NCBI GenBank assembly: GCA_964059195.1
Contig: CAXKWD010000010.1
Span: 1,556,001-1,620,000 of the forward strand
Reading direction: 5' to 3'
From: Ectobius pallidus
Taxonomy: Eukaryota > Arthropoda > Insecta > Blattodea > Ectobiidae
DNA: 64,000 nucleotides
Shown here: positions 46,235 through 55,559 of the stretch, one piece after another
How positions within the stretch are numbered: position 1 is the stretch's first letter
Layout: each line of letters starts with the position of its first letter
Notes under the pieces: generated by a model
Databases searched by the model: none
What the model was told of the DNA's origin: nothing
Seen by the model: only the letters and a program-made list of their open reading frames with translations
Made by a program: the position numbers and the translations under genes

Positions 46235-49067
46235 TTAAATAATAATAATATCACAATTTTCTTCAAAACAGCCACATGCTAGTAGTATTTATAAACAATT
46301 TTAGATTTAAACAATATTCTGAAAGTTTTTTAACCACGAATTGTATAAATAATTTAATATCCATAACAGTTTGAGTGGAAAAGTAAAACATTTCCATTTA
46401 ATAATAACCAAGTGAGGAAAATTATTGTATAATTAAATAATAATATCACAATTTTCTTCTAAACAGCCACATGCTAGTAGTATTTATAAACAATTTTAGA
46501 TTTAAACAATATTCTGAAAGTTTTCTAACCACGAATTGTATAAATAATTTAATATCCATAACAGTTTGAGTGGAAAAGTAAAACATTTCCATTTAATAAT
46601 AACCAAGTGAGGAAAATTATTGTATAATTAAATAATAATGTCTCAATTTTCTTCTAAACAGCCACATGCTAGTGCTATTTATAAACAATTTTAGATTTAA
46701 ACAATATTCTGACAGTTTTTAACCACGAATTGTATAAATAATTTAATATTCATAACAGTTTGAGTGGAAAAGTAAAAAAAAACATTTCCATTTAATTATA
46801 ACCGAGTGAGGAAAATTATTGTTTAAAAAAAATAATATTGTGACTATTTTCTTCTAAACAGCTACATACTAGTAGTAATTATAATCAATGTTAGATTTAA
46901 ACAATATTCTGACAGTTTTTAAACCCTGAAAGGTATAAATAATTTAATATTCATAACCGTTTGAGTGGAAAAGTAAAACTTTTTCCATTTAATTATAACC
47001 AAGTGAGGAAAATTATTGCTTAATTAAATAATATTGTCACAATTTTCTTCTAAACAGACACATGCTAGAAGTATTTATAAACAATGTTACATTTAAACAA
47101 TATTCTGGCAGTTTTTAAACCCTGAAAGGTATAAATAATTTAATATTCATAACAGTTTGAGTGGAAAAGCAAAACAATTCCGTTTTAATTATAAGCCAGT
47201 GAGGAAAATTATTGCTTAATTAAATAATATTGTCACAATTTTCTTCTAAACAGCCACATGCTAGTGCTATTTATAAACAATTTTAGATTTAAACAATATT
47301 CTGACAGTTTTTAACCACGAATTGTATAAATAATTTAATATTCATAACAGTTTGAGTGGAAAAGTAAAACATTTCCATTTAATTATAACCAAGTGAGGAA
47401 AATTATTGTTTAAAAAAAATAATATTGTGACAATTTTCTTCTAAACAGCTACATACTAGTAGTAATTATAATCAATGTTAGATTTAAACAATATTCTGAC
47501 AGTTTTTAAACCCTGAAAGGTATAAATAATTTAATATTCATAACCGTTTGAGTGGAAAAGTAAAACTTTTTCCATTTAATTATAACCAAGTGAGGAAAAT
47601 TATTGCTTAATTAAATAATATTGTCACAATTTTCTTCTAAACAGACACATGCTAGTAGTATTTATAAACAATGTTACATTTAAACAATATTCTGGCAGTT
47701 TTTAAACCCTGAAAGGTATAAATAATTTAATATTCATAACAGTTTGAGTGGAAAAGCAAAACAATTCCGTTTTAATTATAAGCCAGTGAGGAAAATTATT
47801 GCTTAATTAAATAATATTGTCACAATTTTCTTCTAAACAGACACATGCTAGTAGTATTTATAAACAATGTTAGATTTAAACAATATTCTGGCAGTTTTTA
47901 AACCCTGAAAGGTATAAATAATTTAAAGTTCATAACAGTTTGAGTGGAAAAGCAAAACAATTCCGTTTTAATTATAAGCCAGTGAGGAAAATTATTCTTT
48001 AATTAATAATATTGTGACAATTTTCTTCTAATCAGCCACATATTGGTAGTATTTATAAACAATTTTAGATTTAAACAATATTCTGACAGTTTTCTTAACC
48101 GCGAATTGTATAAATAATTTAATATTCATAACAGTTTGAGTGGAAAAGCAAAACAATTCCGTTTTAATTATATGGCAGTGAGGAAAATTATTGTTTAATT
48201 AATAATATTGTGTCAATTTTCTTCTAATCAGCCACATATTGGTAATATTTATAAACAATTTTAGATTTAAACAATATTCTGTCATTTTCTTAACCACGAA
48301 TTGTATAAATAATTTAATATTCATAACAGTTTGAGTGGAAAAGTAAAACATTTCCATTTAATTATAACCAAGTGAGGAAAATTATTGTTTAATTAAATAA
48401 TAATGTCACAATTTTCTTCTAAACAGCCACATGCTAGTACTATTTATAAACAATTTTAGATTTAAACAATATTCTGACAGTTTTTAACCACGAATTGTAT
48501 AAATAATTTAATATTCATAACAGTTTGAGTGGAAAAGTAAAAACATTTCCATTTAATTATAACCAAGTGAGGAAAATTTTTGTTTAATTAAATAATATTA
48601 CGACAATTTTCTTCTAATCAGCCACATATTGGTAGTATTTATAAACAATTTTAGATTTAAACAATATTCTGCCAGTTTTTAAACCCTGAAAGGTATAAAT
48701 AGTTTAATATTCCTAACAGTTTGAGTGGAAAATCAAAACAATTCCGTTTTAATTATAAGCCAGTGAAAAAAATTATTGTTTAATTAATAATATTGTGACA
48801 ATTTTCTTCTAATCAGCCACATATTGGTAATATTTATAAACAATTTTAGATTTAAACTATATTCTGACAGTTTCTTAACCACGAATTGTATAAGTAATTT
48901 AATATTCATAACAGTTTGAATGGAAAAGGTAAAACATTTCCATTTAATTATAACCAAGTAAGGAAAATTGTTGTTTAATTAAATAATATTGTCATAATTT
49001 TCTTCTAAACATCCACATGCTAGTAGTATTTACAAACATTTTCAGATTTAAAACAATATTCTGACAG
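46235..49067 (+). repeat. 195-bp tandem array, about 15 copies
   Basis: The CACAATTTTCTTCTAAACAG core recurs about every 195 bp (for example 46252, 46447, 46642, 46842, 47038, 47233, 47429 and on to 48992). Each unit also has CCACATGCTAGTAGTATTTA, TTAGATTTAAACAATATTCTG-acagttt, TGTATAAATAATTTAATA and GTTTGAGTGGAAAAG. Copies fall into at least two types, suggesting higher-order duplication. The final unit runs directly into the polB reading frame. It probably occupies an intron or 5' UTR. Confidence 0.93.
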
Positions 49068-49069
49068 TT

Positions 49070-52000
49070 TTGAAGCAAAGCATTGTTTATATCAAAGCAA
49101 CTATAAACTGTCTAGCATACGCTTTGGTGATTGCGGTTGCTAAGGCGTCTGAAGATCCGGATTATAGAAAATATAGAGAGCAGGACATGCAAGGAAGGAA
49201 AGTACGTGCAAAAGTCGACGAGTTGTTGAGAAATAGCGGTGTCGACTTGTCGAGAGGTGGCGGTCTCCCGGAATTGGAAGCTTTCCAAAAATATTGCTAT
49301 AGTGATTACAGAATAGTTGTTTTTTCTGGGCTTAAACTTGATAGTGTTATTTTCGATGGTTGTAACGGTAATAAAACCAGGTTGAATTTGCTTTACGACA
49401 CCGAAAAGAAACACTATCACACTATTATAAATTTAACAGCGGCCATGGCAGTAGAATATATTTGCAATGGATGTAATGCCGGATTTCGGTGTGGAGAATC
49501 ACATACTTGTGATTTTGTTTGTCATCAATGTAAATCTGTACCTCCCTGCGATACAAACGCATTTAGACTGTATTGTGAAATTTGTAACAGAAATTTTCGA
49601 GGTGAGAAATGTTTTGATAATCATAAGACTAACAGAGTCAACAGAGGTACGGTGTGTGAAAAAGTACAGCATTGTACAAACTGTGACAAACGAAAAACAT
49701 CCAATCATGAGTGTTTCAAGGTATTCTGCAACATGTGTAAGAAAAACCAGAAAAAAGGCCATTTTTGCTACATGGCTCCTCTTTCAAACACTGTCATGGC
49801 TCCAGAAAAAGTTATGTATATCTACTACGATTTAGAAACAACGCAGGATACCAAAGTCTCGGGCAATACTTTTATCCATGTTCCGAATTTGGTCTGTGCG
49901 GAACAGGTGTGTTCCCTCTGCGAAGATTCCAGTGAGAATCAGTGTTCAAGATGCGGTCCTCGCAGGCATTCCTTCTGGAATAACCCCATTGCTGAATTTA
50001 TGCAATATCTTAGGACAGAGAGACCACTTTTTGAGAAAATTATCGTCATTGCGCATAATGCAAGAGCCTTTGACCTTCAATTTATTTTAGACTATGCTGT
50101 TAAAAATGGCTGGATCCCAAAACTCATCATGAATGGCAGCAAAATTTTATCTTTGCATTTTGAGCATTTTGTGTTTTTGGATAGTTTGAATTTCATCCCC
50201 TTGCCGCTCCGTGCTTTTCCAAAGACATTTGGCATCACACATCTTGCTAAAGGATATTTTGCCCATTATTTCAACACCTTCGACAACTTCAATTACGTTG
50301 GTCCTTATCCTGATGTATCATTTTATGGCCCTGACGAAATGTCTGTGGAGGACCGTAAATCTTTCGTGGAATGGTACAGTACTAAAGAGGGTGAATTGTA
50401 TGATAATAAGAAAGAGTTAGAAAAGTATTGTCAGGCTGACGTGACTGTATTGAGGGAGTCTTGCACAGTGTTTAAAAACCTCTTTCATGAAATTGCTAAA
50501 ATTCATATATTCCAAGAGGCCATCACAATCGCAGCTGCCTGTAACAAAATATACAGGAAAAATTTTCTGGATCGTGACACTATAGGTCTGATTCCTAAGG
50601 GTGGGTACAGAATGGGTGACAAAGTCTCAAAGAAATCACTAATGTGGCTTGCTTTCGAAGCAATGACCCGCGACATAGACATCAGACATGCAGGTAACGG
50701 GAGAGAAGTACGCCTCCCCGAGTTACCGGAACTGAAAGTTGACGGTTATTGTTTTGAAACGAAAGAGGTATTCGAATTCCTTGGTTGTTTCTTTCATGGT
50801 TGTCTCTGTTTGTCCAACAGGGACGTTCCCTTGATGGGCTCATTTGAAACTCTCGCCGAGAGATTTGAATCCACAATGGCTAGGATTGAAAGAATAACTT
50901 CTTGCGGTTACACAGTACACGCCATGTGGGAGTGTGACTTTGACAAAACCTTAGCAAAGAATCCTGGACTACACACACATCCATGGGTACAGAACGCACC
51001 GTTGGTTCTCCGTGAAGCTGTTTACGGAGGACGAACGGAAGCGATGCGCCTCTACCACAAAGCGGAAGAAGGAAAAGAGAAAATCTTGTACGCAGATGTC
51101 ATGTCACTGTATTCTTGGGTGTGCAAGTATTTTAAATTCCCCGTTGGTCATCCTACTGTGTACACTGAATTCGAGTGTGAGGATTTTGACCTAATGCTAA
51201 AGAAGGAGGGAGTTGTGAAATGTAGTGTGCTCCCTCCTAGAAACCTGTATCACCCCGTGCTTCCGTACAGATGCAATAATAGACTAATGTTTTGTCTGTG
51301 TAGCACCTGTGCGAAGACTGCATGCCAGGATGCTTGTAGTCATAAGGACAAGGATAGAGTTTTGACAGGGACATGGGTTGTGGACGAGGTAAGAGAGGCT
51401 GTTTCCATGGGGTATAAAATTGTGAAGATGTTTGAGTTTTATGAGTATGAGATCACCGAGTACGACCCTAAGTCTAAACAGGGAGGTTTGTTTGTTAATT
51501 ACATCGTTACTTTTTTGAAAGTGAAAGCAGAGTCTAGCGGGTTTCCTTCGTGGGTCGAGTCGGCAGACGATAAAAGCAAGTACATCAAATCGTTTTTGGA
51601 ACACGAAGGAATTGAGTTGGAAGAGAAAAAAATTGTATTGAACCCTGGGAAACGCGCCATCAGCAAGCTTTGTTTAAATTCGTTTTGGGGCAAGTTAATT
51701 GAATTAGAATCGAGACCTCAGACCAAGGTGATTAAAGAACCCAAAGAGCTCTACGACTTTCTATCCACACAAGGGGTCGAAGTTAGGAAACTAATTTTTG
51801 CAAATGATCAAGTGGTCTGGATAAACTGGACGCAAGAGGAAACAGCCCCTCTTCTGCACACCAGTGTCGTTCACGGGGCGTATGTCACAACAGGTGCTCG
51901 TTTGAAACTGTACACCTATCTAAACGATTTGGGTACGCGAGCTCTTTATTGTGATACCGATAGTGTGGTATATACACAGAGGGAAAAGCAAGACCCTGTG

Positions 52001-52390
52001 CCCCTGGGTGACAATCTCGGTCAGATGACTAACGAGCTGATCTCTTATGGAAAGGATAGTTTCATCTCCGAATTTGTGAGTGGTGGTCCTAAAAATTATG
52101 GATACAGAGTAGAAATTCCCAGTAAAAACACTTCGGAAACAGTTTGCAAAGTTCGTGGTATCACATTAAATTATTCAGCTTTGAAAAAAGTGAATTTTAA
52201 CACCATCAAATCCATGATTTTAAAGAACAACCCCTCAGACACTGTCACGGTAAGAACCGAGAAAAAAATTAAGAGGAGAGCAGTTGCCACGGTTGTGTCT
52301 GAACCAGAGGAGAAAACGTACCGACTCTGTTTTAGGAAACGACGCAGAGTACCAGGTGGCTACGACTCTCTTCCCTTTGGAAACGAATAA
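49070..52390 (+). CDS. pPolB: Protein-primed-type family B DNA polymerase (Polinton-like)
   Basis: Replicative DNA polymerase with 3'-5' proofreading, expected to copy the element from its termini using a protein primer. The uninterrupted frame is 1106 codons, but it opens with TTG; the frame is open from 49052 with no ATG, so the true start is probably in an upstream exon. Residues 12-17 (INCLAY) and 114-118 (KHYHT) resemble the Cys and His sites of a papain/OTU-like fold. Residues 132-233 form a Cys/His-rich zinc cluster. The exonuclease motifs are DLE (254-256), HNxxxFD (N330, D335) and YCQAD (Y453, D457). An EFLGCFFHGC motif follows (569-578), typical of this eukaryotic polB group. Polymerase motif A is DVMSLY (D676), B is KLCLNSFWG (866-874) and C is YCDTDS (D962, D964). 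All catalytic residues are intact. The last ~170 codons lie inside the terminal repeat. Confidence 0.93.
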   Translation: MKQSIVYIKATINCLAYALVIAVAKASEDPDYRKYREQDMQGRKVRAKVDELLRNSGVDLSRGGGLPELEAFQKYCYSDYRIVVFSGLKLDSVIFDGCNGNKTRLNLLYDTEKKHYHTIINLTAAMAVEYICNGCNAGFRCGESHTCDFVCHQCKSVPPCDTNAFRLYCEICNRNFRGEKCFDNHKTNRVNRGTVCEKVQHCTNCDKRKTSNHECFKVFCNMCKKNQKKGHFCYMAPLSNTVMAPEKVMYIYYDLETTQDTKVSGNTFIHVPNLVCAEQVCSLCEDSSENQCSRCGPRRHSFWNNPIAEFMQYLRTERPLFEKIIVIAHNARAFDLQFILDYAVKNGWIPKLIMNGSKILSLHFEHFVFLDSLNFIPLPLRAFPKTFGITHLAKGYFAHYFNTFDNFNYVGPYPDVSFYGPDEMSVEDRKSFVEWYSTKEGELYDNKKELEKYCQADVTVLRESCTVFKNLFHEIAKIHIFQEAITIAAACNKIYRKNFLDRDTIGLIPKGGYRMGDKVSKKSLMWLAFEAMTRDIDIRHAGNGREVRLPELPELKVDGYCFETKEVFEFLGCFFHGCLCLSNRDVPLMGSFETLAERFESTMARIERITSCGYTVHAMWECDFDKTLAKNPGLHTHPWVQNAPLVLREAVYGGRTEAMRLYHKAEEGKEKILYADVMSLYSWVCKYFKFPVGHPTVYTEFECEDFDLMLKKEGVVKCSVLPPRNLYHPVLPYRCNNRLMFCLCSTCAKTACQDACSHKDKDRVLTGTWVVDEVREAVSMGYKIVKMFEFYEYEITEYDPKSKQGGLFVNYIVTFLKVKAESSGFPSWVESADDKSKYIKSFLEHEGIELEEKKIVLNPGKRAISKLCLNSFWGKLIELESRPQTKVIKEPKELYDFLSTQGVEVRKLIFANDQVVWINWTQEETAPLLHTSVVHGAYVTTGARLKLYTYLNDLGTRALYCDTDSVVYTQREKQDPVPLGDNLGQMTNELISYGKDSFISEFVSGGPKNYGYRVEIPSKNTSETVCKVRGITLNYSALKKVNFNTIKSMILKNNPSDTVTVRTEKKIKRRAVATVVSEPEEKTYRLCFRKRRRVPGGYDSLPFGNE

Positions 52391-52391
52391 A
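52386..52391 (+). promoter_or_regulatory. Polyadenylation signal overlapping the polB stop
   Basis: AATAAA at 52386-52391 includes the TAA stop (52388-52390), giving a very short predicted 3' UTR. Confidence 0.55.
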
Positions 52392-54214
52392 ACATCTGTC
52401 ACAATGTCTGATCAGAGATGATTGCAATTTTTATTCATCTGTAAGTCCATTTCTATAGAGGAAATAAGAGAGCTGATAATGTGGAAAGTAAAACGGTGAT
52501 GATTCTTGTCACCATTTTATTTTTCTGTGCGGCAGAGGGACCACTAGGTATTATCCTTGTCTGTACCCCCGCTTTTCTTACACATTCAGGTTGAAAGTCC
52601 TAGAAAATAATAATGATGTAAAAGAGGATTAATTCCCTTCCTAAAACACGGTGAGTTATTTTCCCGTCTTTTAGTAGGAGGGGTTCCCCTACTCACGGTG
52701 AGCTATTTTCCCGTGATTTCATAGCTCTATTCCTCATAGGGTGAGATATTTATTACAGAAGTCTTTAGTCAGACGCCTAAGCAATGCAAACTTTTAAGAC
52801 CACAACACCTATGACCATACTTGTTTCTCGCTTCAGCAATGCTATCCTCCACGTTCGCACTACACATTCAAATTGATATAATATGACTGTCAAAATTTCT
52901 TCCTGTAAAGTCTTCAGCAACATCGGGCGCAGTACAGCACGGGTCAGGTTGCAACACCTGGACCTAAACGAGAAGAGATAGCAAGAGAAATGAAACTTGT
53001 AAGTACTAAATACATCAGAGTTAGCCTGTAATATCAGCTTTCGACCGAGTAATTAAATCATTTCTTTTCCATGTTTCAGTGTCGACAATCTGTGAAACGT
53101 ACAAGGCTTCGTTAGTAAAGAGAGAGAGATCAAAGAATAAACACGAAAGAGACAGGGTCCAAAGAAGAGTGAGTAATTGCTGGATTTTATCTTTTGAAAA
53201 CAAAATGTAAAGTTTTATTTATCGCTTCAATGGTAGTTTTTTTCCCGATTTCGTCTCGAGAAAAACACCATGTTGCAAAAACTACATCTCTAACGTGTGT
53301 TTTTTTCAGAACGCAGAAAGTTGAAGTATTGCGGTACAAGAGTGTGAAAAAACAAGACTTGTTCCTGCATAGAACTTCTTTAAGAAATGGTGCCACAGAT
53401 TCATCTTCCATCTCAGAACGATGTGCAAGCGCCTACTATGGAGCAGAAGGTCGATGAATATGGAAAATATATTTTAATGGCCCAGTGAGTTCCAACACCT
53501 TGACACTTGCAGACAATATGGTGAAATATTCTGCGACAGAAAGAGCTGATACTTGTTTTCAGCGACTTGACAACTCATTCCAGCTTTCCAAAGGAGGAAA
53601 CAGGATGTAAGTATAGCACAGATGGGGCGGGAATTAAATACCTCTTTGCAAGAATAAATTTTCTAATGTGTCTGTTTTTACTGTTTTCAGAAAGCAAAGA
53701 CTTGGATCATTGAAGAACAAGAATGTGATACAAACAAGACTTGTTCGTGCATTGCAGATATTTAAGATGGTGTTATAGATTTGGATTCTATCCCAGAACG
53801 ATGTGCGTGTGTTTAAGACAATGGATATGAACAATATAGATGTTCGTATATATTTTTTTAATAGGTCATAACTTGATCCAGCTATCATGATATTTACAGA
53901 CATTATGATGTGCGTGTGCTTAAGACATTGGATATGGACAAAATGTCTTCATTTTTTTTAAAAATAGGACATGACTTGTTCTAGCCATCATGTTATTTAC
54001 AGATATTATGATGAAGTATTCTGTGTTTAGTGTTATGAGGTTTATAAAATAAAACATAATTATAAACTTTCTATATTTCTTTTAAAATCAATATTGTGGA
54101 GAAAATGTAATGTAGATGGATATTACATGTTCAAACAGGTAATCACAGGACAGAAGCTAACAGTACATAACTTTATCACTTATAAAACAAGTTAAAACTA
54201 AGTACATAAAAAAA
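52392..54214. other. Non-coding part of the right terminal repeat
   Basis: Matches the left arm in inverted orientation. It contains two diverged direct blocks (about 53300-53460 and 53690-53830), each with a GAACGATGTGC and CAAGACTTGTTC word, then repeated GTTATTTACAGATATTATGATG-like blocks. Short open frames do not match any Polinton gene family I know. Confidence 0.6.
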
Positions 54215-54239
54215 ACTTAATATTATATGAGACAATGTT

Positions 54240-54860
54240 TTGAATTTTGAATTTATCGGTAGTCGCCATCTTATAACATGGTACACTACTGTTTTCTAGT
54301 AGACAAATCTGAAAGTAATGACTGCTAAGTAGCGCGATCTAGTAGACAATTATGAAAGCACAAGATTGAATAACATGACTCACTGAGAAAAACTCAATAT
54401 TATATGAGACAATGTTTTGAATTTTGAATTTAGCGGTAGTCGTCATCTTATAGCATCCTCCATCTAGTAAACAATTATTAAAGTACAAGATTGAATAACC
54501 ATGCTACACAACCTCCATCTAGTAATCAACTCTTGCATTTTTGAATTTTGAATTTGGCGCTAGCCGCCATCTTATATCACAACTGACATCTAGCGGTATG
54601 TTACACATCCTCCATCTAGTAAACAATTATTAAAGTACAAGATTGAATAACCATGCTACGCATCCTCCATCTAGTAATCAACTCTTGCATTTTTTAATTT
54701 GGCGCTAGCCGCCATCTTATATCACAACTGACATCTAGCGGTATGTTACACATCCTCCATCTAGTAAACAATTATTAAAGTACAAGATTGAATAACCATG
54801 CTACACAACCTCCATCTAGTAATCATCTATGAAAGTACAATATCAAATAACCATGACGTC
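54240..54860. repeat. Right-arm-specific repeats (CTCCATCTAGTAA family)
   Basis: Interleaved copies of CATCCTCCATCTAGTAA-acaattattaaagtac and of GCTAGCCGCCATCTTATATC-acaactgacatc occur four to five times. Absent from the left arm, so probably an expansion after the arms diverged. Confidence 0.8.
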
Positions 54861-54889
54861 ACTGAATTATATATCAGACAATGTTTGGG

Positions 54890-54975
54890 CTGAATCATCG
54901 ATTGTCAGCGTGGTCACGCGGTTAAACGCATGTACTTGGTAATGACAACTTGAATGGTTCGAGTCCACCTCTATG
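54890..54975 (+). repeat. tRNA-like fragment
   Basis: GCGTGGTCACGCGGTTAAAC and TGGTTCGAGTCCACC look like box A and box B regions of a tRNA-derived sequence. The stems are imperfect, so it is not called a tRNA gene. Confidence 0.4.
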
Positions 54976-55099
54976 ACAAGATTTTATTAAATAAATATAA
55001 ATATAAAATTAACATGCATAAGTTATGAATAGTTATGACGTCATAAGGGTGGAGTAATGACGTATGGGAAGTGATGAGGTCGTTCAAAATGGCGGAAGA

Positions 55100-55440
55100 C
55101 TCCTTAAGGCCCTGCGCAAGAGTGCATAATCAGAACGTCCCGGGGAAAAAAACCGTGCGTACCAAGGCGCCTATGGCATAAGGGCGTAACAACATCAGTT
55201 AAAGCCTTGCGTAAAAGTGCGTATCCAGACGTCCATGGCATAAGGGCGTAACTAATTGGTAAAAGCCTTGCATAAGAGGAGGGGAGGGTATCCAGACGTC
55301 CAAGGCGTAACAAAATTGGTAAAAAGCCTTGCGTAAGAGTGCGTTTCCAGGCGTCGTTGGCAAAAGGGCTTAACAACATTGGTAAAAAGCGTTGCGTAAG
55401 AGTGCGTTTCCAGCCGTCGTTGGCAAAAGGACATAACTGC
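55100..55440. repeat. Subterminal minisatellite, right arm
   Basis: Inverted counterpart of 40275-40690: units with CCTTGCGTAAGAGTGCG, TCCAGRCGTC, GGCATAAGGGCGTAAC and ATTGGTAAAA. Confidence 0.8.
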
Positions 55441-55559
55441 AGACGCGTATGTACGCAAGATGTCTCTGATCAAATGGTGTCGCGAGCCATCCGTGGCCCT
55501 TGGGTTGCGGACCACTGTTTGAACAACCTCACTCAACGCAGCGTCTTACTACTTATGTC

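Larger units (their letters stand above)
40162..55553 (+). mobile_element. Polinton/Maverick-like element encoding only a DNA polymerase (15.4 kb)
   Basis: The outermost ~100 bp are inverted, almost perfect copies (AGTAGTAAGACGCTGCGTTG at 40162, complement ending at 55553). They are flanked by TATGCC (40156-40161) and TATGTC (55554-55559), a 6-bp target duplication with one mismatch. AG-starting long inverted repeats, 6-bp duplications and a protein-primed-type polB are the hallmarks of Polintons. Unlike full Polintons (usually 15-20 kb with integrase, ATPase, protease and capsid genes), only the polymerase is visible. Much of the length is inverted repeat and tandem arrays. It is best read as a reduced derivative, or as an undescribed polB-only lineage. 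Confidence 0.8.
51883..55553 (-). repeat. Right inverted terminal repeat
   Basis: The inverted counterpart of the left arm. Its inner end lies within polB at about codon 938, so the last ~505 bp of the gene belong to the repeat. An unmatched block (about 54215-54960) is specific to this side. Confidence 0.85.

Noticed and set aside
45003..49067. CRISPR-like array
   Set aside because: Repeat units are 119 and 195 bp and tandem without unique spacers, in eukaryotic DNA.
40197..55519. hAT transposon bounded by CAGTGGTCCGCAACC
   Set aside because: The 8 bp outside those words on the two sides are inverted, not direct, repeats, and the inverted homology continues outward to the AG termini with a 6-bp duplication.
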